A stretch of DNA of 64,000 bases from Novosphingobium sp. 32-60-15 (lineage in GTDB: Bacteria; Pseudomonadota; Alphaproteobacteria; Sphingomonadales; Sphingomonadaceae). Positions 1-8,038 of this stretch are shown piece after piece. The translations under genes and the position numbers were made by a program. Each line of letters starts with the position of its first letter. Within the stretch, counting starts at the first letter, position 1. The DNA lies in contig NZ_NCEN01000019.1 of NCBI RefSeq assembly GCF_002280675.1, positions 26,998 through 90,997 on the forward strand, written 5' to 3'. The notes beneath the pieces were generated by a model. The model made no database searches. It saw only the letters and a program-made list of their open reading frames with translations, and was not told the origin of the DNA.

Positions 1-3000
1 CGGGCAATACAATCACCGGAGTACCCGCGGATCGCACCCCGTTGGTGAACCGCCGGACAACCCGCCCTTGTGCGTCGACCAGTCCGAGAGTGCGCGGATC
101 CTTGATCGCGGCCGGATCGTAAATCGCCTTCATCGACGTCATCAATTGATAGAACGGTGCGCGGATATTGATGTTGAACTGGATCGGCAAATTGGCAATT
201 TGCTTGGTGATGAAGTTGCGTTTGGTGCCAAGCCCCTGCTTCACCCCGTCAAACTTCACGTTGGTCATGATCTCACCTTCAAGATCGCCGCGCATCGCTA
301 TGGTCATCGTTCTGTAATCAAGCGATTTCAGTGCATCGAACGCAAAGTTCGCCATGGCCCCCATGTTCTCATAGGTCAGCGCGCCAATGTACGAGACATT
401 GCCCCCCGGCGCGCGCGAAAGCAGTGAGCCTTCTTCAATCCGCCCGCCATCGGCATCAAACACCAGCGGAAACTGCCCGTCAAAAGTGCCCGTCGCCGCC
501 AGATTGCCGAGTTCCATCTTCTCAAGAAACTTGGCCGCATCGATGCCGACAACCGTCAGAGTATAACGCCGTGCCTCGGCCAGACCCATGCGCAAATCGG
601 TCGGCTCCAGCTTCAGCGTGCCGCCAAGGAACGGCCAGTTCGCCTCATGCAAACGCAGCACCTGATCGGGCAGGAGCGACACATCGATCAACCCGTCGGT
701 CACCTCGATTCCCGGATTGATCGAGGCCACTTTCAGCTTTTGGTGAGGGACGCTGACCATGCCGAGCAGATCGGTGAACTCGATAGTCCCCGACAGCCCC
801 TTCACGGGGCCAAACGCGGCGGCCAAGTCCATGTTTTCGGTGCCGAACCGCCCGCTGCTCGTCACCCCGCGCGCGTTCCAGTCGATCACGCCCTTACCCC
901 GCACCGTGCCCACAGTGTTGGCGACCACGCCCAACGCCAGCCGGGTAAGTTGCGCGGGCTGGAACCCTTTATCGAACACCAGTCCGTCAACCTGTAAGTC
1001 CGCCCGCCCGGTTCCGCTGCCCAGATCGTGCCGAATCGCGGCGCGTCCCACTTCACGCGCAGTCTTGGCTTCGCGCAGCAAGGTGTTGGCGACAATACGA
1101 TTGTCCAACAGAGTCAGTGCCGCCCCGTCGCTCCGCAAGGTTTCAAACCGCGCCGGATCAAGCCGGTCTGTCAGATCAAAGCCGACCCCCGTCAGCACCA
1201 GCGCGCCATTAGCAAAACGCCACTGGCCCGCCGCCTTGGTCACATCCAGCGGCACCGCAGTCAAATTCGCATCGACGCCGGCGAATGTGCCGGTAAAATC
1301 CTTGCCCAATCGTGCATCAAGATCTGCCAGCCGCAGCTTTGTTGCCGATTCGGGCGGCCCCAGCGTCACGTCCACGGCCTTGGCCATCAGCACGCCCGGC
1401 CAGGCAAAGCCGACCGCGCCGGTCTTCACGATCATTGGCGTCTCACCCAGACGCCCGGACAAGTCGAGCCCTGGCGTTCCTGCTGCGATCCGCAATCCGG
1501 CCACGCCGTTGCGCACAATCGCGCTGCCGCCGGGTGGGCACAAATTCAGCGTGTTGCCGTCAACCGCCATTGCCCCCAGCATCAGCCGGTCAAACCGTGC
1601 GCTGACACAGCTTTTCCACAGCGCCAATTCGCCACGCGCACCATAGCTACCGTTTACAGGCAGGACGAGGTTCTCCACCGAACCTCCTGGAATTGCGCCA
1701 GAAACCAGTGTCGTTCCGGCAAAGCCCAGCGAGCCGTTACGGCTTTGTGCAACCATCATCTCCGGGATGGCCAATGACCCGCCGTCTGCGCGCCACGGTT
1801 CCATCGTCAGCCGGAACAGCGCTTGCCCTGCCCGCCCGCGCTCCATCCGACCGTTCACGCGCGGCATGCCAGCACCACCGGTGGCAAAGTTCCCCACCAG
1901 CAACGGCGGCCCATCTTCACTTCCGCTTGCGACTTGGAACTTTGACAGGGTCAGCAAATTCTGGCCGCTTCCGCCCACCAGCCGCGCTTGCGGCACCACC
2001 AGCGTCACACCCGAAGCGCCGCTGCGCCGCACCGAAATCTCGCCCGCCAGACGGCTGCCGCGTTCTTCACGGCGCAGGCTTGCGCGCATTTGCGCCAGCA
2101 GCGGCGCCAGCAATGTGTCCGCTGCACTTTTCTGCACGTCTGCCAGCGCCAGATCGAACGCGGGCCCCTGCCGCAAACCTTCGCCGCGTACCGTTCCGCG
2201 AAACTCTGCTTTGCCAAAGCCTTCGCGCGCCCGGACCAGCCCTTCGATCCCCAGCAGGCCGACGTTCACGCCGCCACTGCGCACACCGCCTGCATCGGCC
2301 TCGATCCGCCCCGTCAGCACACCCTCGCGCCAACCCAGTCGCGTGTCCAGCGCCAGCGATTCGGCCGATAGCCCCGGCGCAACCAGGGCTTTGCTGCGCA
2401 ACGTCACGTTGCCCGCAAAGCCCGCCAGCCCTTTATCGGCAACGCCATCGATCTGCGCCGTCATCGCGCCCGATTTCAGGCCGCCTGTGCAGGAAAGGCT
2501 CTTCAATTGCAGCGGCCCTGCCAGTGATGGCCGTTCTTCGCGGATGGTGATCTTGCCAAACAGGGTCGCGCCTTGCGCCACGCAGCCGCCGCCGGTCAGC
2601 GTTGGTGCGACGGCTGCCAGCGTTCCGGTAAAGCCATCTTGCAGCGCGCCTTGGCCGTCCAGTTTCAGGCCCACTTTGCCGAAGTCGGTCAGCAGGAGGG
2701 CGCGGCCGTCTTTGACTGTGAGGTTTAGTTGAGGAAACACATGCGCAGCGTCATCAGTTTTGGGCGCAAAGAGCACTTTGTCGAGGCTGCCGAAGCTTAG
2801 CCTGCCATTCAAGTATTTCCCGTAAACCCTTGGTTTTATGAGCTTTATTGATCCAATCGTCGGTGTGCCCCAGCGATAGTCCATTGCCACCAGCACACGT
2901 TCGATGGTCAAGTCCGGCCGCTTGGGATCACCCACCACGACGTTGCGCAAAACTTGCGCGTCCGGTCCGATGCTTTCGATCTCGTACGTTGCGGGCAGGC

Positions 3001-3187
3001 CATAGGCGGCGATCTGGCCCGCAATCACGCGGTCGGCCAGATATTCCCGCGACAGCCACACGCCTGTGCCCGCCACCAGCACGATGGCCAGCGCAGGCAC
3101 GCCAATCGTGCGCCAGCGGCTGCGACGCGACACGCTTTGCGGCGCAGGCGAAACGTCGGTTTCCGCCAATTCGAAACTATCTGCCAT
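1..3187 (-). CDS. ydbH: AsmA/YdbH-like intermembrane lipid-transfer protein, C-terminus beyond left edge
   Basis: The frame is open from an ATG at 3187 to the window edge (over 1060 codons), so the C-terminus is missing. After a short cytoplasmic tail (residues 1-26) one membrane segment lies at about 27-45, then a very long periplasmic part. The visible C-terminal stretch (bases about 100-430) contains an ALKSLDYRTM segment and a PIQFNINI segment, resembling the C-terminal domain of YdbH (Pfam 'Dicarboxylate transport', now linked with YhdP/TamB/YdbH phospholipid transfer between inner and outer membranes). Family length is about 900-1100 residues, so little is likely missing. The usual partners ynbE/ydbL would lie to the left, outside the window. 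The family assignment rests on remembered motifs; the role in lipid transport is inferred from the family. Confidence 0.75.
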   Translation of the reverse strand, partial: MADSFELAETDVSPAPQSVSRRSRWRTIGVPALAIVLVAGTGVWLSREYLADRVIAGQIAAYGLPATYEIESIGPDAQVLRNVVVGDPKRPDLTIERVLVAMDYRWGTPTIGSIKLIKPRVYGKYLNGRLSFGSLDKVLFAPKTDDAAHVFPQLNLTVKDGRALLLTDFGKVGLKLDGQGALQDGFTGTLAAVAPTLTGGGCVAQGATLFGKITIREERPSLAGPLQLKSLSCTGGLKSGAMTAQIDGVADKGLAGFAGNVTLRSKALVAPGLSAESLALDTRLGWREGVLTGRIEADAGGVRSGGVNVGLLGIEGLVRAREGFGKAEFRGTVRGEGLRQGPAFDLALADVQKSAADTLLAPLLAQMRASLRREERGSRLAGEISVRRSGASGVTLVVPQARLVGGSGQNLLTLSKFQVASGSEDGPPLLVGNFATGGAGMPRVNGRMERGRAGQALFRLTMEPWRADGGSLAIPEMMVAQSRNGSLGFAGTTLVSGAIPGGSVENLVLPVNGSYGARGELALWKSCVSARFDRLMLGAMAVDGNTLNLCPPGGSAIVRNGVAGLRIAAGTPGLDLSGRLGETPMIVKTGAVGFAWPGVLMAKAVDVTLGPPESATKLRLADLDARLGKDFTGTFAGVDANLTAVPLDVTKAAGQWRFANGALVLTGVGFDLTDRLDPARFETLRSDGAALTLLDNRIVANTLLREAKTAREVGRAAIRHDLGSGTGRADLQVDGLVFDKGFQPAQLTRLALGVVANTVGTVRGKGVIDWNARGVTSSGRFGTENMDLAAAFGPVKGLSGTIEFTDLLGMVSVPHQKLKVASINPGIEVTDGLIDVSLLPDQVLRLHEANWPFLGGTLKLEPTDLRMGLAEARRYTLTVVGIDAAKFLEKMELGNLAATGTFDGQFPLVFDADGGRIEEGSLLSRAPGGNVSYIGALTYENMGAMANFAFDALKSLDYRTMTIAMRGDLEGEIMTNVKFDGVKQGLGTKRNFITKQIANLPIQFNINIRAPFYQLMTSMKAIYDPAAIKDPRTLGLVDAQGRVVRRFTNGVRSAGTPVIVLP

Positions 3188-3289
3188 TGGCCCCCTTCTT
3201 GCGCACTCCCCCGGCTTGGGCAATGCACTGCGTTAACTTGCGCCCCGACAAAACGCGCAGGCCCCGCAAAAGGTGCCCGCAAACCGTCC

Positions 3290-4042
3290 ATGCCCGATCC
3301 AGACCAACTCTTTCCTGAACAAGCCCCGTCCCCGCCCAAAAAAGGCGCCAAAGACACTGACGGCTTTGACAGCACCGACGCCAGCGGCCACCGCGCCCGC
3401 CTGCGCAAACGGCTGATGACGGGCGGCGAAGATGCGCTGGCCGATCATGAAGTGATCGAATACCTGCTGATGGTGGCACGGCCACGCATCGATACCAAGC
3501 CCATCGCGCGTTCGCTGATCCAGCGCTTCGGCAGCCTTGCCGGAGTCCTGACAGCTGATCCACAGGCCCTCACCCTTCACCCCAACATGGGTGAAACCAG
3601 CGCGGCGGCCCTGCGGATTGTTGCGCTTGCCGCGCGCCGCCTTGCCCGCAACACGGTGCGCGAACTGCCCGTCCTGTCAAACTGGCAGGCGCTGCTGGAT
3701 TATCTGCATATCGATATGGCGCACCTGATCGTCGAGCGTGTCCGCGTGCTCTATCTCAACACGCAGAACATGCTGATCCTCGATCACCTTGTCAGCGAAG
3801 GCACGCTGGATGAAAGCCCGATCTACACGCGCGAAGTCATCAAGAAGGCGCTGGAAATCGGCGCGGCATCGATGATCCTCGTCCACAACCACCCCTCCGG
3901 CAACCCCCAACCCAGCCGCGCCGACATCCAGATAACCAACAAGATTGCCGAGGCCGGACGGTTGATGGGTATCGTGGTCCACGACCACATCATCATCGGC
4001 AGCGAGGGGCATACGTCGTTGAAGGTGAAGGGATTGATTTAG
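3290..4042 (+). CDS. radC: RadC/JAB-domain protein (UPF0758)
   Basis: A 250-residue protein. An N-terminal helix-hairpin-helix-like UPF0758 region (about 30-120) is followed by the C-terminal JAB/MPN domain (about 128-250). The JAMM metal motif is complete: His199, His201 and Asp212 in HNHPSGNPQPSRAD. The ATG at 3290 begins 102 bp after the divergent start of the YdbH-like gene; an in-frame upstream extension exists but would run into that gene. The name refers to old radiation-sensitivity work; the true biochemical role of RadC is unsettled. The gene stands alone, convergent with the VapC-like gene 17 bp downstream. Confidence 0.9.
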   Translation: MPDPDQLFPEQAPSPPKKGAKDTDGFDSTDASGHRARLRKRLMTGGEDALADHEVIEYLLMVARPRIDTKPIARSLIQRFGSLAGVLTADPQALTLHPNMGETSAAALRIVALAARRLARNTVRELPVLSNWQALLDYLHIDMAHLIVERVRVLYLNTQNMLILDHLVSEGTLDESPIYTREVIKKALEIGAASMILVHNHPSGNPQPSRADIQITNKIAEAGRLMGIVVHDHIIIGSEGHTSLKVKGLI

Positions 4043-4059
4043 AGGGAGTTGAGAGGGGA

Positions 4060-4449
4060 TTACAGCGCAATCACCGGCACTTGTGCAAAACCCTTGGCTT
4101 TGCTGGCCAGCTTGCGATCAAAGGTGACAAACGCGCTGCAATGCTGGGCGCGCGCCAGATGCAAGGCGTCGGCGAAATCCATGCCCTTGGCCGTCCAATC
4201 CAAGGCTTTGGCGACTGCCTCTGCCTCTTCCACCGTCACCTGGGGAAGCCCCGCCAAGCCACGGATCGCCGCCGCGATTTCATTGGCGCCAAAGCCATAG
4301 GCGGCGCGCAGTACCCATTCGACTTCGAGCAGCACCGTCACGCCAATGAAAACGTCACCTTCCTGAATGATCTGTTTTGCAGCTTCGGCCTGAACAGGAT
4401 CATCGGCAGTGAGCAAACGGACAATGACGTTGGTATCAATCGCGCGCAC
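4060..4449 (-). CDS. vapC: PIN-domain ribonuclease toxin, VapC type
   Basis: A 129-residue PIN-domain protein. The acidic residues expected at the metal site are present: Asp5 in DTNVIV, Glu42/Glu44 in LLEVEW, Asp91 in DFADALH and Asp111 in FDRK. The family acts as a ribonuclease, often on tRNA, and is held inactive by a bound antitoxin. I chose the GTG at 4449 because DTN then lies at the extreme N-terminus as in other VapC proteins; a longer reading with start at 4491 is possible but adds residues outside the fold. The start overlaps the antitoxin gene by 14 bp, so the two are probably translationally coupled. Confidence 0.85.
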   Translation of the reverse strand: MRAIDTNVIVRLLTADDPVQAEAAKQIIQEGDVFIGVTVLLEVEWVLRAAYGFGANEIAAAIRGLAGLPQVTVEEAEAVAKALDWTAKGMDFADALHLARAQHCSAFVTFDRKLASKAKGFAQVPVIAL

Positions 4450-4708
4450 GGCGCTTCGCCTCGCTGACAATCGCCGCGTCCATCGCCTCAAGCGACACAG
4501 CGGGGCCGCGATGCTTCAACACGCCGAACACGTCTTCAAGCTGTGTTTCTGCAAAAACGGGCGCGGATTTCAACAGCACACCTTCGGGCGTGTCCTCGAC
4601 AATCAACTGCGTCCCCGCCGTCCAATCCCGCAAATCACGGATCGCCTTGGGCAGGATAACCTGCCCCTTGGTCGAGATCACGGTCGAGATACGTTTTTGG
4701 ATGCCCAT
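4436..4708 (-). CDS. vapB: AbrB/SpoVT-family antitoxin
   Basis: A 90-residue protein with a swapped-hairpin AbrB domain at about residues 7-50, marked by STKGQVILPKAIRD, and a C-terminal tail rich in charged and aliphatic residues that would bind the toxin. It is the upstream partner of the PIN-domain gene and probably represses their shared promoter, as is usual in this family. The promoter should lie in 4709-4890, but I see no clear operator there. The following 4709-4941 segment has no gene and shows the change from GC-rich to AT-rich DNA at about 4890. Confidence 0.85.
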   Translation of the reverse strand: MGIQKRISTVISTKGQVILPKAIRDLRDWTAGTQLIVEDTPEGVLLKSAPVFAETQLEDVFGVLKHRGPAVSLEAMDAAIVSEAKRRARD

Positions 4709-4941
4709 GTGCGCCTCCGCTGGTAAGACGCAGGTAAGATACGGCAGTTAGGGTCTGGCGGCAAGGCTCAATCCGGCGCTGAACACCCCCTAAGTTACTG
4801 TTGCGAATGCGCAAATATCTGGATCGGCAAATGGGAGTCAGCATAGGGTGAGGCGCGCGCATGTTGCCGCCGCTTCCAACCTAACGAAACACAACTGCCA
4901 GCTTGAAAGCAATTAATTATACCACCCCCAAAGCTCTGCTA

Positions 4942-6108
4942 TTATACGTATGCCAACAGAAGTCCCTCTTTTACACTCCGTTGCCGATCCTCTTTTCTCC
5001 CCATAGTCATGTGCTCGTGATCAGTTGTTAATACTTCAATATTTCTTTTAGACAGAACCGATTTGCATATATCAAGAAGTTCATTTAGAGAAATCATGCC
5101 CGTATTTGAGTAACTAAGCACCAATGAAGAATTACTATTTTTAACACCTTCAAATAGGTCTTGAAACGCACCTCTGACTTGAGACTGAATACAAAAAGGT
5201 GATTGATGCCTATTTTCTCGGTAACGCCCCTTAACTATCTTACCTTTTTGTAACTGAAGCTTCGGGAAATCATATAGAACAAGCGTTTCTAACGCATGAT
5301 AGAAACGACTATAATGGACAAAACAATAGGGTGGGTCAGCATAAACTGTTCCGCCCTCAAATTTTTGAAGGCAATCTTTAAAGTCAAGAGCAGTTGATCG
5401 ATGATCGTAAATCACCGGTTTTTTTGGCACATAGTCTAAGATATCGTTATATTTTCTTTGAAAATAATGAGCTATAGAGCGCTTTCGGTAGATTAAAATA
5501 TCTCTATAGGACGAATTTGTTTTGGCATCTCTGTACTGAGCATAGTGACCTGTGCCTTGGCTTGCATAGGCCATCGCAAACATAAGGGAGGACATTATGG
5601 CAGGGTAAATCGGTGCACATTTGTAAGCCTCAGCAACCTCTCTTAAAGCATCGATCCAAAGGCATTGCTCGTAGCTCCACCATGTTCCAGAGTAATTTTT
5701 TGCAAAAATGTGCCATTCGTAATCAAAGTCTTGATCTATAAGCGCCCTTTGGCGCTCCTCTTCCTCATTGAAGGCATTAAGTGAAAGGTCGCGACTATAA
5801 TTTCCCGTCAACTTAGGTTTCCGGTTACGCAGTATTTCACCCGCTAAGTGCAACAAGTGATCAGCGTGAGGGGTCGATTTTTCACGATAAGCGCGGTTAT
5901 ACGTATCAGCAAGTAAGCCCGAATAGGCTTGGATGTCGTTGGACACGACGGTTGCTTGTTGCCCAATCGCTCCAGACAGTGAACCGCTACCGGAAAACAG
6001 GTCACATATGGGGCGATCGTCACGCACCCGATTTATTCCCTCTACGACGAACCCCATAATTTTGGACTTTGAGCCCATATATTTTATCAGGCTTGGGTAT
6101 TCTTGCAC
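4942..6108 (-). CDS. D12-class adenine-specific DNA methyltransferase (modification subunit)
   Basis: A 388-residue N6-adenine methyltransferase. The D12/Dam-like layout is visible: YMGSKSKIM near the N-terminus (residues 10-18), the S-adenosylmethionine loop DLFSGSGSLS at about 36-45, and the catalytic DPPY at 258-261. It should protect host DNA against the endonuclease encoded divergently at 6483. If the endonuclease recognises a GATC-centred site like BglII or BstYI, the methylated base would be the A of GATC; this is inference. The start is uncertain: GTG 6108 fits the family's short N-terminus, TTG 6168 would give 408 residues and ATG 6078 gives 378. None has a good Shine-Dalgarno sequence. 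Confidence 0.85.
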   Translation of the reverse strand: MQEYPSLIKYMGSKSKIMGFVVEGINRVRDDRPICDLFSGSGSLSGAIGQQATVVSNDIQAYSGLLADTYNRAYREKSTPHADHLLHLAGEILRNRKPKLTGNYSRDLSLNAFNEEEERQRALIDQDFDYEWHIFAKNYSGTWWSYEQCLWIDALREVAEAYKCAPIYPAIMSSLMFAMAYASQGTGHYAQYRDAKTNSSYRDILIYRKRSIAHYFQRKYNDILDYVPKKPVIYDHRSTALDFKDCLQKFEGGTVYADPPYCFVHYSRFYHALETLVLYDFPKLQLQKGKIVKGRYRENRHQSPFCIQSQVRGAFQDLFEGVKNSNSSLVLSYSNTGMISLNELLDICKSVLSKRNIEVLTTDHEHMTMGRKEDRQRSVKEGLLLAYV

Positions 6109-6226
6109 TTTCAGGCAGCGTAAAGCTTGGGCAGATGCGGACAATGACTTACACTCCGAAGGAACCAATATTCTAAATTAGGATAATGTTTGCTACGGCG
6201 GCAGAGTATCGGGGTCAAGTGGAAAA

Positions 6227-6496
6227 ATGGCTACTGATCAGCAAGACACGCAGAACGCAATTCAACGGGAGATACTTATCGGTATCCGGATGACTGCACA
6301 GCTGACACAAACGCAACTTGCCCAAAAACTAGGGCTTCCCCAAAGCTATGTCTCTAAATATGAAGCAGGGCAGCGAAAGTTGACCTTAATCGAAGTCAGA
6401 GATATTTCACGCTGCTGCGGCGTTGATCTAAAGTATTTTGTTGAATTATTCGAGTGCGAACTCAAAGTGAGTGAAGGCCTTCATGGATCCGTATAG
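6227..6496 (+). CDS. HTH (XRE-type) regulator, probable restriction controller (C) protein
   Basis: An 89-residue protein with a Cro/C1-type helix-turn-helix at about residues 16-68 (QTQLAQKLGLPQSYVSKYE is the recognition region). It lies directly upstream of, and overlaps, the endonuclease gene, the usual place of a controller protein that delays endonuclease expression until DNA is methylated. The 118-bp space to the GTG start of the divergent methyltransferase would hold both promoters. I looked for a C-box dyad there and did not find a convincing one, so the regulatory role is inferred from domain and position only. Confidence 0.8.
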   Translation: MATDQQDTQNAIQREILIGIRMTAQLTQTQLAQKLGLPQSYVSKYEAGQRKLTLIEVRDISRCCGVDLKYFVELFECELKVSEGLHGSV

Positions 6497-7079
6497 TTAT
6501 TTCCCAGCAGGATTTGCACATAAATACGCTATTTTAGAATGGCGTCATGCCTTAGCAATTTTGAAGGGTGAATTTCCCGAACAGTTTTTAGACCTGTGTC
6601 ACGTTCTTAGTGCATTTGAACTAAGGGAAAGTAGCATTACGCAAGGCGGTGGCGGAAAATCACTTGTCTCCGGATTTCTTGATGGCGAATTGACTAAGCG
6701 AGGTTGGGCAGAGAAAGGTTTTGACACTGCTACCGTGATTGATGGTGTAACCTACGAAACCCCTACGCACAAAGTGGACTGCGTTAAGGGACGCGTCGCC
6801 CTCGACATTGAATGGAACAACAAAACAGAGTTTTATGACCGCGATCTTAACAACTTTCGGATGCTTCATACGCTAGGCGCGATAAGCGTCGGGATCATCG
6901 TGACCCGCGACTCTGGTCTCCAAACAGCTGTTTTCAATCCGTTAAATATCGGTAGCAAGTATGGCGCTTCTACAACGCATTTGAACAAACTGATCCCAAA
7001 AATAAATGGTGGAGGTGCAGGTGGATGCCCTCTTTTGGTTATTGCTGTAAAGTCCGGCGCATTTGTTGCTGGAAAGTAG
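6483..7079 (+). CDS. BglII/BstYI-type type II restriction endonuclease
   Basis: A 198-residue protein resembling the BglII/BstYI restriction endonuclease family, with the hallmark stretch VDCVKGRVALDIEWNNK followed by FYDRDLNNFR and AISVGIIVTR. Acidic residues Asp99, Asp108 and Glu110 fall at the spacing (9 and 2) of the BglII catalytic residues as I recall them (Asp84, Glu93, Gln95), so the triad appears substituted at two positions. Family members cut AGATCT or RGATCY; the exact site here is not predictable. ATG 6483 has GAAGG five bases upstream; GTG 6471 is the alternative. It overlaps the HTH gene by 14 bp, so translation is probably coupled. Confidence 0.85.
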   Translation: MDPYSYFPAGFAHKYAILEWRHALAILKGEFPEQFLDLCHVLSAFELRESSITQGGGGKSLVSGFLDGELTKRGWAEKGFDTATVIDGVTYETPTHKVDCVKGRVALDIEWNNKTEFYDRDLNNFRMLHTLGAISVGIIVTRDSGLQTAVFNPLNIGSKYGASTTHLNKLIPKINGGGAGGCPLLVIAVKSGAFVAGK

Positions 7080-7220
7080 CAACCATCGATTGAATTTGTA
7101 ATGGCAAAAGACTTTCGCCGCCCTACGAACCATAACTGGGGATAACGACAAAAGGCGCAAAACCCCCTCAATAGCCTAGTACTTGGCGATTCAGTCAAAC
7201 TGCACACCACCACCCCAAAC

Positions 7221-7346
7221 TCAAATAGCCTTCTCTCCAGCCTTGCCCACGGATTCAATATCGCGGCCGAGGCCCTTCACGGTGTTGCAGCCTGCCAGCG
7301 CCACGGCGGAACCGAGGGTGAGGATCAGGATGATTTTGCGAATCAC
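7221..7346 (-). CDS. Entericidin-like small lipoprotein
   Basis: A 41-residue ORF starting with GTG at 7346 and ending with TGA at 7221. It has a short basic start (MIRK), a hydrophobic stretch (IILILTLGSAVALAG), a lipobox LAGC with Cys20, and the tail NTVKGLGRDIESVGKAGEKA. This tail closely resembles entericidin A/B (EcnA/EcnB), small membrane lipoproteins whose role in enteric bacteria is linked to stationary-phase lysis. In alphaproteobacteria such genes are common and their function is unknown. It sits in normal GC-rich DNA just to the right of the restriction island. Confidence is high for the family and low for the role. Confidence 0.85.
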   Translation of the reverse strand: MIRKIILILTLGSAVALAGCNTVKGLGRDIESVGKAGEKAI

Positions 7347-7437
7347 GGGGTGTCTCCAAAAGCAAATTTGCCCCGGAGGTTAGCCGGAATCTCGGCGGTC
7401 GTCGCCACGATCTTCGCTCGCCTCCTTTACCCACCTT

Positions 7438-7990
7438 CGTCATTGCGAGCCTCGCGCAGCGGGGTGAAGCAATCCAGGGGTTGGCGGGCGCTGTGGTGGC
7501 GCGCTCTGGATTGCTTCGTCGGCTGCGCCTCCTCGCAATGACGAGGGAGGGGGGCGATGGGGAAAGGGCTTCGACAAGGAAAAGTGGATGCCCTTTGTCT
7601 TTGCGAGCCCTGCGGATTGGTGGCTCGGCATCGCTCTGGATTGCTTCGTCGGCTGTGCCTCCTCGCAATGACGAAAGTGGGGGCGATTGGGAAAGGGCTT
7701 CGACAGGGAAAAGTAGATGCCCTTTGTCTTTGCGACCCCTGCGGATTGGTGGCTCGGCATCGCTCTGGATTGCTTCGTCGGCTGCGCCTCCTCGCAATGA
7801 CGAAAGTGGGGGGCGATGGGGAAAGGTGGATGCCCTTTGTCTTTGCGGCCCCTGCGGATTGGCGGCTCGGCATCGCTCTGGATTGCTTCGTCGGCTGCGC
7901 CTCCTCGCAATGACGAAAGTGGGGGGCGATGGGGAAAGGGGGCGACGGGGAAAGACGCAACCCCCTTGCCTTTGCGGGCCCTGCGCCGTA
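7438..7990. repeat. Tandem array of about 130-bp units containing a dispersed palindromic repeat
   Basis: A core of about 41 bp (GCTCTGGATTGCTTCGTCGG ... ending CGCAATGACG) occurs at 7503, 7633, 7762 and 7875, all in the same orientation, and once inverted at about 7438-7479. The cores sit in longer tandem units of about 129, 129 and 113 bp; the last lacks about 16 bp. A decayed unit runs into the purB leader. The array keeps a reading frame open in frame with purB, which is coincidental. The core resembles the CGTCATTGCGAG repeats scattered in sphingomonad genomes. Confidence 0.85.
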
Positions 7991-8038
7991 GCGGCCCCGC
8001 AACGCTTATGCGCACCAGATCAGCAGTTGGAGTCGAAC

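Larger units (their letters stand above)
4880..7150. other. AT-rich restriction-modification island
   Basis: From about 4880 to 7150 the DNA is clearly richer in A and T than on both sides, and codon use changes accordingly (many AAA, TTT and ATA codons). The three genes inside form a type II restriction-modification set. I found no integrase, transposase or convincing direct repeats at the edges, so the route of entry is unknown; boundaries are by eye. Confidence 0.7.

Noticed and set aside
68..3318. Plus-strand ORFs of 100-320 residues opposite the YdbH-like gene
   Set aside because: They are shadows of the minus-strand gene: rich in Pro, Arg, Ala and Ser, no motifs, and overlapping each other.
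6169..6226. Classical C-box (GACT...AGTC dyad) in the restriction island promoter
   Set aside because: Only a single GACT with a degenerate partner is present; no convincing dyad.
4880..7200. att-type direct repeats bounding the restriction island
   Set aside because: No direct repeat of useful length was found by eye at both edges, and there is no integrase or tRNA at either end.
7438..7990. CRISPR-like regular repeats
   Set aside because: Units differ in length, the spaces between cores are themselves repeated rather than unique, and no cas genes are near.
7481..8038. Long N-terminal extension of adenylosuccinate lyase by about 186 residues
   Set aside because: The upstream frame is made of the tandem repeat units; the protein from ATG 8039 has the family length and normal N-terminus.
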